Shown here: piece by piece, positions 1 through 10,228 of the stretch
Layout of the letters: every line of letters begins with the position of its first letter
Numbering within the stretch: position 1 is the stretch's first letter
Assembly: GCA_016800925.1 (NCBI GenBank)
Contig: JABCPU010001012.1
Span: 1 to 18,586, forward strand
Direction of reading: 5' to 3'
DNA length: 18,586 nucleotides
Source of the DNA: Suillus spraguei
Lineage: Eukaryota; Basidiomycota; Agaricomycetes; Boletales; Suillaceae
Made by a program: the position numbers and the translations under genes
Notes under the pieces: model-generated
Seen by the model: the letters and a program-made list of their open reading frames with translations, nothing else
Database searches by the model: none
Told to the model about the DNA's origin: nothing

Positions 1-1330
1 TGGAGAAGGCAAAAGAAACAGCGGAAGAATGGTCAAACAGCTTTCCTCCTCCGGAGATACAAGCAGAAGTTGCTCGTAAGAAGGGACCAGCATATATGAG
101 CACTTTTCGAAAGAGATGTGGAGGCAATGCGGGATGAGAGTTTTTGTGTTGTCAGCTTGGAAGAATGAACAGGGAGAGGTTCTGTTCGGGATGTAAGTCA
201 ATTGTGTCCGTCATCGCCGATCTTGGATCTCAATATATGTGTGCAGGCATGATGATAATGAGGCATTAGGAGATGGGGACAGCTTCATGAAGATAAGGAC
301 TGGGAGGACATTGAGCCAGTATGGCAGGAGTATGCCCAGGAACAGTTCGGTGAGTGTTTGAACTTTGGATGCAAGAATGAATTCGTTGATCATCACAATG
401 ATAGGTGCCGGGGCACAGGACGGAGGACGACAGGTCAAGGGAGGTCGCAAAAGAGTCAGAAAACCAGCTTTCGAACTCAGACGGGAAATGGGATGCCGTT
501 GCTTCCAGACATCACGGAAACAAAACTTGAGGAGAAGAAAGCCATAGTCAGGGCGTTTCTTACATCGCACTACAGTGAGTCTTTCGTGGCAACATCCAAG
601 ATGTTGCTGAATGTGTGGACACAGGAATATGTTCCGGGAATGACAAGGCTGTCGTGCCATGGAGTGCCCTGTACAAAGTCAGGATGACTTTGTGGCAAGG
701 AAGTATCTTCCGGCGGATATTGACCTGAAGGAGCCTTCAAAGTTGCAAAACTGGGACACGACAGCCTTGCTCAATTTCTGGTATGCTCAGCAGGAAACAG
801 GAAAAGATTCAACATTCCTGTTCAAAGCATGGAAGAACAAGGATGGGGACATGGTACCATCTGTGGTATCGGCAAGTCGCCATCGTCTGACTCGTAAAGT
901 GAGAATGCAGAAGAGTGGAACTCTCCGAAGGCCCCGGGATCCATCAACCAAAGCCAAGAGTGATACCGACAGTGAAACTCATGACAAGGAGGATGACATT
1001 GATGATGACTCGGCTGATGGTCGATCCCTGCTGAAGAAACCCAGACAAATAGCACACCCATCTTCAGCACCCAAGGAGACAGAAGTTCCATGTTCAATGC
1101 CGGAGCCTCCCGGCCAGGCCGGCCAAGGCAGGTGCACTTTTGACATCACGGATGGGCGACCTCCTGGCCGGGATCACTGAGGAAGTGGAAGAGAGGAACA
1201 CATCGCGGAACCAAGGAGTATACAGGGCAAGAAAGCTGTCATTGAACCATCCGCAAGGACCACCCGGAGTAAGTCTCAAAAGCCGGTAGAGAGTACACTT
1301 CGAGTAACCAGGGCAAGGGGAAGGAAATAA
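1..1330 (+). pseudogene. Gene A', left-arm copy, 5' truncated by window and frame-broken
   Basis: This is the second copy of gene A (11737-13595). It begins inside exon 2 at the window edge. Exon 2 ends at 192, intron 193-246 (gtaagt...tgtgcag), exon 3 247-349, intron 350-404 (gtgagt...gatag), and exon 4 405-1330 with stop TAA at 1328-1330; the intron positions match the right copy. Single-base losses break the frame in the first 120 bases (TATGAGC against TATGGAGC on the right), near 291, near 480, near 673 and near 1108. Bases 671-1100 are open in one frame and give the acidic DSETHDKEDD-type segment in phase with the upstream FVARKYLP region, which the right copy does not keep. No function is recognised. 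Whether the lesions are mutations or sequence errors cannot be decided here. Confidence 0.75.
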
Positions 1331-1418
1331 TGTACATATACCAAACTGCCCACATGTTTACCACATTTTCATCATTTGTCACACTTCTCAAAACACAGTG
1401 TCCCACGTCCAAAATGTT

Positions 1419-1493
1419 GAATCCTAAGCACCGAGTTCCGGACAAATCCTGATCACTGAGTTCCGGACGACTCTCGATCACCGAGGTCCGGCA
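1419..1493. repeat. Three 25-bp tandem units (CCGG minisatellite)
   Basis: There are three consecutive 25-base units at 1419-1443, 1444-1468 and 1469-1493, each carrying CGAGTTCCGGAC or a close variant. They mirror 11574-11648 in the right arm, and the repeat number is the same in both arms. Confidence 0.85.
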
Positions 1494-1569
1494 CCCGGTA
1501 TCAATCATTGGTAGTTGGTATTAGACATTAGGGTTTGTGCATCATCTAAAATAAATTGGAAATGTCATT

Positions 1570-1574
1570 GTTAT
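1570..1574. repeat. Target site duplication GTTAT, left copy
   Basis: GTTAT directly precedes the LTR's TG end and is repeated directly after its CA end at 2335-2339. Five bases is the usual duplication for LTR retrotransposon integrases. Confidence 0.88.
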
Positions 1575-2334
1575 TGTCATATACCATACTTCTAATCTCA
1601 GATCCGACCATATCCGATTGTTTCCATATCCGTCCAGTCCACAGATCCTGTCTGGACCACCCATCCGAATGAACTCACTTCTCGCACCTTAACTCCCTTG
1701 TGTATATCTGCGTCTATCTCCTTTCGTCATTCCCCCTGCTTCCGGTACTCCGGCTGTTTATATTTCCGTCCTGTGTTACTGATCCGTTTCCTGTGTTCAT
1801 TTCCGATTCATGCTTACTGATCCGCTGTGCATTAACTAATAGACTTCCGTTACACTTCGTACATAGCCCTTGGTCCTGGACTTGCTGATTATCCATCTTA
1901 GATACTTACAGTATATAAACCACTTGTAGATCTCCGTAGAACCTTAGTTCGAATATTATCTTAGATTCTACTCATTCTGTTTCCTCCAGACTTAAGCCAC
2001 TTTCTGCTTTAAGTCACCTTCCGAGACTTAGGATTGATTCCTATAGTCTACATCTCCGACTCTATCTTCGGATAGTCTACCTCCATTAGTTTCTAGTTAG
2101 GAACTCATTCCGAAACCAGCCTTAATCTCTGTCCTCTCCCTACGTTCCGAATAACCTTTGGACGTATCATATCCGCTACCTTTGGACACCCGGGATCCGT
2201 CACGCAACTCCTTCTGGGTCTTCGGACAAATAACCCCTCCCTGAAATAAGGGGCATTACTCGAGAAAGGGGCACAGTGCACGAACTGAGGCCAAAGCCCT
2301 TTGGGTCTCTCTACCCTTGAGTACAGTCTTAACA
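1575..2334. mobile_element. Solo LTR, 760 bp
   Basis: The segment starts TGTCATATACC and ends CTTAACA, so it has the TG...CA ends of a long terminal repeat, and it is flanked by the 5-base duplication GTTAT. Removing it and one GTTAT restores sequence matching the right arm near 11496 and the paralogous block at 2515-2545. A TATA-like word (GTATATAAAC) lies at 1911-1920. There is no coding region, primer-binding site or second LTR, so this is most simply the product of LTR-LTR recombination. The superfamily (Ty1/copia or Ty3/gypsy) cannot be told, and the strand is unknown. The element sits in the left arm only. Confidence 0.88.
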
Positions 2335-2339
2335 GTTAT
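2335..2339. repeat. Target site duplication GTTAT, right copy
   Basis: This is the second copy of GTTAT, directly after the LTR's CA end; the pre-insertion sequence resumes with ACATGAAAATTCAG. Confidence 0.88.
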
Positions 2340-2586
2340 ACATGAAAATTCAGTGGTTCACATGATGTAAGTATGTGAATGAATATCCAAATATTATGAA
2401 ACCTGATCACCAAAGTTCCGGATGAATCCCAATCACCAAGCTCCGGACCCCAGGGATCAATAATGGCTGTTGGAATGTGACAATTGGGTGTGTGCATCAT
2501 CTAAAATCAATTGGAAAATGTCATTGTTATACATGACAAATTCAGTGGTTCACATGATGTAAGTATGTGAATGAATATCCAAATAT

Positions 2587-3602
2587 TTACATATGGGGTT
2601 GATCATCACACTTTTCAATGAGGGTATCTAATACAAGCAGCAATTCAGAGCTCATCTGTTTTGCCCTTTGCAACCTCTGGAGGTCCATATCAGCTCTTCT
2701 GAGTTTGTCGGATGTGTCAGCCCAAGCCACTCGGAATGGTCGGTCAGCCTCAAGGAGTTGATGTACGGTAGGCCTCTGGAAGATGGCCATGACGCTGTTG
2801 GTAATGGTCCAGGCGATCCAGAATTGATTTAACTTCAAGAAATTAGCAGAAAGATACATGATGAACAATTAAATGCTCACATTCTGTTTGATCATATGAC
2901 CCTAGGGGCATTAACTCCCTAAGCATGGCATGCAGGTCTTCATTGCTGAGTTCCGGTATGGGGGACTGACATTTAGGAGGTGTTGCATGTGCTTGGGACA
3001 TCACATCAACATAAAAATGAGATTGTATGAATGAACTCACCTGGAATTGCTATTCCTGGATAGCCGGAGCATCAATCTCAACATCAGCACATTCCGGTGC
3101 TTCATCACAATCAATCAGATCATCATCAGGTCCTAGGTACAAGTCCGGATCGTTGAACAAAGGCAGTTCCTCAGGCTGAGCCGGGCATAAATGATCTGGA
3201 TGGATTGAATGAACATCCACAGTTGCATTATCTAAATGTGAATTGAGAAACCTACCAGGAACTGCATCCAAGACATCCGGAACACCTGATGACCCATAAT
3301 CATAGTCGATCTCATCATCCGGCCCAAGGTATACATCTTCACATGGATCTAATAAATGTCCAGTCAATTGTAAGATACACTCAAAGCAACACATACCTGA
3401 TGAAATCCGGGACTCCAGTCTCATCATCCGGCCCAAGGTATACATCATCCAGTGCATCTGGTCCATCTCCGGTCAATTGAGAGCTGTACTGAAAGCACAA
3501 CATACCTAGTGAAATCCGGGAGTCAGTTGAGTCATCCACATCCATTGAGTTGTATTCAGTGACCGGAGGTTCATAAAATCTGACTGCTGGTTGAGATCTC
3601 AT
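2587..3602 (-). pseudogene. Gene D', left-arm copy of acidic repeat protein, frame-broken
   Basis: This is the mirror copy of gene D (10229-11244), reading from an ATG at 3602-3600 to a stop at 2589-2587. It has the same three exons and two short introns. It opens with the same N-terminus (MRSQPAVRFYEPP) and keeps three YLGPDD motifs. An extra base near 3414 breaks the first exon between the two 36-residue repeats, a missing base near 3058 shifts the end of exon 1, and an extra base near 2777 shifts exon 3, which returns to the D frame near its end at CDDQPHM. About eight residues in the first 190 differ from the right copy. It shares a divergent promoter with B'. Confidence 0.78.
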
Positions 3603-3820
3603 GATGTCTGATCAACTGATCAAACTGATTGATAACTGATAACTTCGAAGTTCAACACATGGCTGGCAACGGCCGAAAGTTGAACCATGACCAAACAAAG
3701 ACAAACAATCAACGCTTATCAAGATCATCCTTAAATTGTCTGGTTTCTTTTGAAACTTCATCCTAGTGATAACAGATTTCAAACTTATCTCAAGCTTTCA
3801 CATCTTTCAACTCAATCCAA
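3603..3820. promoter_or_regulatory. Bidirectional promoter between D' and B'
   Basis: This 218-base gap separates the divergent starts of D' (3602) and B' (3821). It holds the perfect 12-base palindrome AACTTCGAAGTT at 3641-3652 and several AACTGAT words (reverse of ATCAGTT) at 3612-3640, near the D' start. The same elements occur in the mirror gap at 10010-10228. The regulatory role is inferred from position and symmetry only. Confidence 0.55.
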
Positions 3821-5928
3821 ATGTCTACTCCAGTTCAAACCTCTTTGGCCGGTCTCAAGGCAACCACTGCTCAGATTGTGGGCATCATCGCCAGGGCTCA
3901 GCTCATGCCTGCCGGCACTGGCCAAGCCCACCTTGCTCTGACAGCACAAGTCACTAATCTTGTGGTAAGTACCATTCATGTGTTAATTTTACTTTTGGTT
4001 TTTCTAAGATCTGTGTAGGCTGAGATAGTCAGGGAGCATGAGAAAGGGCCTTACATGCCCAGCATCAGTGCATCCTCCTCCAAGGAGTTGATGAGAGTCA
4101 GGTCCATAACTCCCCGGGTGTGGCCCAACTGGCACAGCATCAGCCATGACGACCCCCTGTATGTTGAAACACTCCTGGCGCAGCAAGATTCATGCCTGGG
4201 AGGCGTTAGGTGACCATTCAGGTGATCTCCCTGTCATGCCTAACCCTTCCATTGGCCCAATCACTGTGGACCTTCCCTCCCCACCCGTCATCGCCGGCAA
4301 TGTCGCTGGTTCTTCCACCCACGCCACCTCTGAGCTCCAGGACAAAGGAAAAGGTAAGGCGGTTGTTGCTGACCCAGAGCCAGAGGTGGAAGGGAGCAGG
4401 AAGAGGAAGTCCCCCATGATGTCTGGACACTCTTCCTCACCTCCGAAGTCAGCAAGAAGGGTCGCAAGCAGGTCAAGGCAACTCGCAATGTGAAGCTGAA
4501 GGTGTTTGTGGAGTCTGAAGATGATGAAGACACAATTGTTCAGGTATGTCATCCAGCTCATTGTTTTCATTCTCTCAATTTTCTGTAGCCTATTTCAAGT
4601 GGAGTGCTGGCACTTAACGTGCCCTGGCCTTCCACAATTGTTGTAGGGATGCCCCATTCCCCGAAGAAGCAATTATTTGGTCCTGCTTCAGTAAGTAATA
4701 TTTTGTCATCCGGACTTGGAGAAATGCTTATATATCATCAGCTCATTGCCGGCAGTCCACCCAAGGTGATGGTGAGTCATCATTCTTTGTCCGGACCTCC
4801 GCCTATGCTTACCTATTGTCAGGCCACCTCCGGCAGTCGTCGGAGGTGGTTGAGACCCCCAGGCAATGTCCAGCACTCCGGCTGAGGAACCTGCAGTCAT
4901 GGATACAGGTGATATTCTCATTCCCGGCCCAGTGAGTACTCTAATGATTCCAATGAGTCCATCAACTAATGGAACCCACAGAACAACCCCTGCCATTATT
5001 GCACCCAGGAGAAGTGGCCCTGCACCACTCGGTTAGACAGGAGGACCCGTGCCCTGTGTTTGTCGTGTGTCCGCTGCGCCACCAAGAAGATCAAATGTGT
5101 CCCAGCATCCATGGGATCCCCGCCCAAACATATTCGAGGGAAGTCTACCACCCGCAGACTCGCTCCAGGACACCTTCCAGAGCTCCCTCCAATGCTCCGG
5201 CTGCCTTGCAGTCCAAAGCCCGAACTCCAGTCAATTTCGTGGCCCCTCTGGCACTCCAGCTGTCCCTGCTGTGACCACACCCAAGGCACAGTCCCGTGGG
5301 CGCAGCAAGACAATCACTGCCGCCAAGACACCTGCACCAGCTAGTGAGTCACCCCAATTTTCTATGACCATCTGACCTTATCTTTCACTTAGCTATTCCG
5401 TCTTTGAGCACTGCAGTGCCTCGTCCAGCACTTGATGTGCCCATTCCAGATCTCCATTCCATGGCAATTGCAATTCGGGATGGTGCCGCTCAAATTGCTC
5501 TTCTTGAGGCTTGTGTGGCGGAGCAGGATGGTAAGATTGTTACCCTGCAATGCCTCCATGAGGGCCTTCGTCGCAAAGTCATGGACCAGCACCCTTCATT
5601 TCCACTTCCCGACTCTCCTGTCAATGCAACCTTTTTGCTTGATCAATCTGTCCCCCTGTCCATCTCACCCCTCCCATCTGCACTTGCTCCCCTCATTGAC
5701 TTGGATATGGCAGGGATGGAGCCTCCGTCTCCGAAAGTCCAGCCAGCATCTGTCATTGAGGGTCTCATATTTGAGCTCAGCCAGATTCAGCCTGAGGGTC
5801 CACAAATGTCTGGCGAAATTGTGGATCCAGATGATCCGGGCAACCTTGTGCCAGAATATGATTCTGATGATATGGATGTTGAGGTGAAGATTGAACCCTC
5901 TGCTGATGAGGGTGAAATGGCTACATAA
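3821..5928 (+). pseudogene. Gene B', left-arm copy of Zn2Cys6-like coiled-coil protein, frame-broken
   Basis: Seven exons can be traced: 3821-3964, 4019-4543, 4589-4690, 4742-4771, 4823-4931, 4982-5343 and 5393-5928, joined by GT-AG introns of 45-54 bases. The predicted product is about 600 residues. Exon 2 has a lysine/arginine patch (GSRKRK) and an acidic end (ESEDDED). Exon 6 opens with two half-clusters of form C-x2-C-x6-C (CHYCTQEKWPC and CVRCATKKIKC) 14 residues apart, like a fungal Zn(II)2Cys6 binuclear cluster, followed by an S/T/R-rich linker. Exon 7 has a heptad-like helix around QIALLEACVAEQDGKI and an acidic C-terminus. Frame breaks lie near 4135, 4453, 4840-4860, 5152 and 5250. 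The zinc cluster is complete in this copy but broken in the right one. A DNA-binding role is inference. Confidence 0.72.
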
Positions 5929-7880
5929 TTGTATGTTCATAGATGTATATACAATGTTGAATGAATGTCAGTGCTGGATGCCAAGTCCGGAAATCCGGAA
6001 CTGGACACTGGAGATTCACAATGGATATTTCGCGAATTCCGGATATCCGGCTACCTGAAACACAACACACAATTTAAAGAATTTGAAACATATCTGTCGA
6101 GTTACCTTGTGCCGGGTGCCGGTCACATTGTGAAACATATCATTCCATATATCTTAAGTGCCAAACCCCGAACCCCGGGACCCTGGACTGGGACTCATGA
6201 CCATGTGAAAGATATCGATCCACATATTTGATGTGCTGAACCCCGAACTCCAGCACCGGAGTTAGAACAATGTGAGGCAATACAAAGATATTGATTGACA
6301 CATGTTGAGTGCCAACCCCGAACTCCAGCACCCGGCACTCGGGACTCGGGCCTTGGAACTTATAACAATGTGAAAGATGTCGATGCACATTTTCTATCAC
6401 GAACCCCAAACCCCGGCACCCGGAGTTAGAAATATGTGAGGCAATACAAAGATATTGATTTACACGTGTGGAGTGCCGAACCCCGAACTCCGGCACCCGG
6501 CAGTTGGGAATCTGGACTCGGGACTCATAACAATGTGAAAGATATATCCAGATCCGGAAAGATATTTCATATTTAACCACCAACCCTGAACCCCGGCACC
6601 CGGGAGTGAGAACAATGTGAGGCAATACAAAGATATTGATGTACACATGTTATGCTGAACCCCAACTCCGGCACCCAGCACTCAGGACTTGGGACTTGGT
6701 ACTCATAACAATGTGAAAGATATCATCCACATATTTTAACACCGAACCCCGAACCCGCACCCTGAGTTAGAACCATGTGAGGCAATACAAAGATATGATT
6801 TACACATGTGAGTGCCAAACCAAGCTCCGGCACCGGGAGTTACACATGTGAGGCAATACAAGATATTGATTTACACATGTTGAGTGCCGAACCCCGAGCT
6901 CCGGCCTGGAGCTCGGGTTCGCACTCACATGTGTAAATCAATATCTGGTATTGCCTCACATTGTGCTAACTCCGGGCCGGATGGGTTTGGCACTCAACAT
7001 GGTAATCAATACTTTGTATTGCCTCACATGGTTCTAACTCATGGGTGCGGGTCGGGGTTCGGTGTTAAAATATGTGGATTGATATCTTTCAATTGTTATG
7101 AGTACCAAGTCCCAGTCCTGAGTGCTGGGTGCCGGAGTTTGGGGTTCAGCATAACATGTGTACATCAATATCTTTGTATTGCTCACATTGTTCTCACTCC
7201 CGGGTGCCGGGGTTCAGGGTTGGGTGGTTAAATATATGGATCAAATCTTTCACAGGTAATATCGGATATCTTTCACATGTTATGAGTCCCGAGTCCAGAT
7301 TCCCAACTGCTGGGTGCCGGAGTTCGGGGTTCGGCACTCCACACGTGTAAATCAATATCTTTGTATTGCCTCACATATTTCTAACTCCGGGTGCCGGGTT
7401 TGGGGTTCAGTGATAAAATATGTGCATGACATCTTTCACATTGTTATAAGTTCCAAGGCCCAGTCCGAGTGCCGGGTGCTGGAGTTCGGGGTTGGCACTC
7501 AACATGTGTCAATCAATCTCTTTGTATTGCCTCACATTGTTCTAACTCCGGTGCTGGAGTTCGGGGTTCAGCACATCAAATATGTGGATCGATATCTTTC
7601 ACATGGTGATGAGTCCCAGTCCAGGGTCCCGGGGTTCGGGGTTCGGCACTTAAGATATATGGAATGATATGTTTCACAATGTGACCCGGCACCCGGCACA
7701 AGGTAACTCGACAGATATGTTTCAAATTCTTTAAATTGTGTGTTGTGTTTCAGGTAGCTGGATATCCGGAATTCGCGAAATATCCATTGTGAATCTCCAG
7801 TGTCCAGTTCCGGATTTCCGGACTTGGCATCCAGCACTGACATTCATTCAAACATTGTATATACATCTATGAACATACAA
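5929..7880. other. Gene-free centre of the palindrome
   Basis: The gap lies between the converging 3' ends of B' and B. Outside the satellite it holds two mirrored flanks (5929-6109 and 7701-7880) rich in TCCGGA words, such as the pair in TCCGGAAATCCGGA near 5985 and GAATTCCGGATATCCGG near 6034. I see no gene or RNA. Confidence 0.75.
6110..7700. repeat. Central degenerate satellite array spanning the palindrome centre
   Basis: Units of about 160-180 bases are each made of two related halves. One half carries GAGGCAATACAAAGATATTG (at 6273, 6438, 6618, 6778 and 6850) and the other carries ACAATGTGAAAGATAT, separated by CCGAACCCCGAACTCCGGC-type blocks. After 6905 the array continues in the opposite orientation, with AATATCTTTGTATTGCCTC as the mirrored word. 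Length and indels vary more between arms here than in the gene exons. No open frame in it has protein-like features. Confidence 0.88.
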
Positions 7881-10009
7881 TTATGTAGCCATTTCACCCT
7901 CATCAGCAGAGGGTTCAACCTTCACCTCAACATCCATATCATCAGAATCATATTCTGGCACAAGGTTGCCCGGATCATCTGGGTCCACAATTTCGCCAGA
8001 CATTTGTGGACCCTCAGGCTGAATCTGGCTGAGCTCAAATATGAGACCCTCAATGACAGATGCTGGCTGGACTTTCGGAGACGGAGGCTCCATCCCTGCC
8101 ATATCCAAGTCAATGAGGGGAGCAAGTGCAGATGGGAGGGGTGAGATGGACAGGGGGACAGATTGATCAAGCAAAAAGGTTGCATTGACAGGAGAGTCGG
8201 GAAGTGGAAATGAAGGGTGCTGGTCCATGACTTTGCGACGAAGGCCCTCATGGAGGCATTGCAGGGTATCAATCTTACCATCCTGCTCCGCCACACGAGC
8301 CTCAAGAAGAGCAATTTGAGCGGCACCATCCCGAATAGCAATTGCCATGGAATGGAGATCTGGAATGGGCACATCGAGTGCTGGACGAGGCACTGCAGCG
8401 CTCAAAGACGGAATAGCTAAGTGAAAGATAAGGTCAGATGGTCATAGAAAATTGGGGTGACTCACAGCTGGTGCAGGTGCAGGTGTCTTGGGGCAGTGAT
8501 TGTCTTGCTGCGCCCACGGGACTGTGCCTTGGGTGTGGTCACAGCAGGGACAGCCGGAGTGCCGAGGGGCCACGAGATTGACTGGAGTTCGGGCTTTGGA
8601 CTGCGAGGCAGCCGGCGCATTGGAGGGAGCTCTGGAAGGTGTCCTGGAGCGAGTCTGCCGGGTGGTAGACTTCCCTCGAATATGTTTGGGCGGGGATCCC
8701 ATGGATGCTGGGACACATTTGATCTTCTTGGTGGCGCAGCGGAGCACGACAAACACGGGGCACGGGTCCTCCTGTCCAACTGAGTGGCGCAGGGCCACTT
8801 CTCCTGGGTGCAATAATGGCAGGGGTTGTTCTGTGGGTTCCATTAGTTGATGGACTCATTGGAATTCATTAGAGTACTCACTGGGCCGGGAATGAGAATA
8901 TCACCTGTATCCATGACTGCAGGTTCCTCAGCCGGAGTGCTGGACATTGCCTGGGGGGTCTCAACAACCTCCGGACGACTGCCGGAGGTGGCCTGACAAT
9001 GGGTAAGTACAGGCGGGAGGTCCGGACAAAGAATGATGACTCACCATCACCTTGGGTGGACTGCCGGCAATGAGCTGATGATACATAAGCATTTTCCAAG
9101 TGCCGGACAACTAAATATTACTTACTGAAGCAGGACCAAACAATTGCTTCTTTGGGGAACGTGGTGAACGAGGGGAATGAGGCGTCCCTACACCAATTGT
9201 GGAAGGCCGGGGAACGTTGAGCGCCGGCACTCCACTCGAAATAGGCTACAGAAAATTGAGAGAATGAAAACAATGAGCTGGACGACATACCTGAACAATT
9301 GTGTCTTCATCATCTTCCGACTCCACAAGCACCTTCTGCTTGACATGGCGAGTTGCCTTGACCCCTTGCGACCCTTCTTGGCCGACTTCGGAGGTGAGGA
9401 AGAGTGTCCGGACATCATGGGGGACTTCCTCTTCCTGCTCCCTTCCACCTCCGGCTCTGGGTCAGCAACAACCGCCTTACCTTTTCCTTTGTCCCGGAGC
9501 TCGAGGTGGCGTGGGTGGAAGAACCAGCGACATTGCCGGCGATGACGGGTGGGGAGGGAAGGTCCACAGTGATTGGGCCAATGGAAGGGTTAGGCATGAC
9601 AGGGAGATCACCTGAATGGTCACCTAACGCCTCCCAGGCGCGAATCTTGCTGCGCCAGGAGTGTTTCAACACCCGGGGTCGTCATGGCCGATGCTGTGCC
9701 AGTTGGGCCACACCCGGGGAGTCATGGACCTGACTCTCATCAACTCCTTGGAGCAGGATGCAATGATGCCGGGCATGTAAGGCCCTTTCTCATGCTCCCG
9801 GACATCTCAGCCTACCCAGATCTTAGAAAAACCAAAAGTAAAATTAACACATGAATGGTACTTACCACAAGATTAGTGACTTGTGCTGTCAGAGCAAGGT
9901 GGGCTTGGCCAGTGCCGGCAGGCATGAGCCGAGCCCCGGCGATGATGCCCACAATCTGAGCAGTGGTTGCCTTGAGACTGGCCAAAGAGGTTTCAACTGA
10001 AGTAGACAT
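7881..10009 (-). pseudogene. Gene B, right-arm copy of Zn2Cys6-like coiled-coil protein, frame-broken
   Basis: It reads from an ATG at 10009-10007 to a stop at 7883-7881, with the exon order of B'. Exon 1 is 10009-9866 (48 codons, ending at a gtaag donor). The segment before the zinc exon (about 8900-9000) is clean here (SGSRPEVVETPQAMSS), where the left copy has lost two C bases. One base is lost inside the second half-cluster near 8747, so the cysteine cluster is broken in this arm. Further breaks lie in exon 2 near 9390 and 9500 and near 8560. The last exon (7881-8405 shown against 5404-5928) has the same length as its partner, with seven substitutions and no indel by eye; four of the changes alter the residue. 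The promoter is shared with D. Confidence 0.74.
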
Positions 10010-10228
10010 TTGGATTGACTTGAAAGATGTGAAAAGCTTGAGATAAGTTTGAAATCTGTGATCACTTGGATGAAGTTTCAAAAGAAACCAGACAATTGAA
10101 GGACAATCTTGATAAGCGTTGATTGTTTGTCTTTGTTTGGTCGTGGTTCAACTTTCGGCCGTTGCCAGCCATGTGTTGAACTTCGAAGTTATCAGTTATC
10201 AATCAGTTTGATCAGTTGATCAGACATC
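10010..10228. promoter_or_regulatory. Bidirectional promoter between B and D with ATCAGTT iterons
   Basis: This 219-base gap separates divergent starts. AACTTCGAAGTT at 10179-10190 is a perfect palindrome. It is followed by ATCAGTT at 10191-10197, 10202-10208 and 10211-10217, and then by TGATCAG just before the D start codon. The set is retained in the left arm. This spacing would suit a factor controlling D, or both genes, but binding is not shown. Confidence 0.58.
10179..10190. promoter_or_regulatory. Perfect 12-bp palindrome AACTTCGAAGTT
   Basis: The sequence equals its own reverse complement and is unchanged at 3641-3652 in the other arm. It lies about 40 bases upstream of the D start codon. 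A binding site for a dimeric protein is possible but not shown. Confidence 0.5.

Larger units (their letters stand above)
1331..2586. other. Intergenic region between A' and D', no gene
   Basis: This 1.26-kb stretch lies between the converging 3' ends of A' and D'. It holds three 25-base tandem units (1419-1493), two copies of a block of about 190 bases that mirror 11246-11648, and a solo LTR inserted in one of those copies. ORFs of about 60 codons inside the LTR (1700-1896) lie opposite each other on both strands and have no family features, so I see no gene. Confidence 0.8.
1..6905. repeat. Left arm of giant inverted repeat
   Basis: The whole stretch reads as the reverse complement of 6905-13076. 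Base 1 pairs with about 13076, the B start codon at 3821 with 10009, the D start at 3602 with 10229, and the A stop at 1328-1330 with 11737-11739. The offset between arms drifts by only a few tens of bases once the 760-base LTR at 1575-2334 is discounted. The arm is still matching at base 1, so it may continue beyond the window. The two arms differ by scattered substitutions and many one- or two-base indels. Confidence 0.95.

Noticed and set aside
211..660. Minus-strand 149-codon frame over gene A' and similar frames over A
   Set aside because: It is the antisense shadow of A exons 3 and 4, which have matching splice sites in both arms.
1700..1896. Small coding genes of about 60 codons inside the LTR
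   Set aside because: Opposing frames on both strands over the same bases, leucine- and serine-rich without any motif, lying inside a recognisable LTR.
6140..7667. Open frames of 70-168 codons in the central satellite
   Set aside because: They consist of the repeat translated (recurring CRVPEFGV-type phrases), appear on both strands, and have no start context, introns or domain.
8457..8850. Plus-strand frames over the zinc exon of B
   Set aside because: They are antisense to the exon whose other strand carries the ordered cysteines and in-phase introns.
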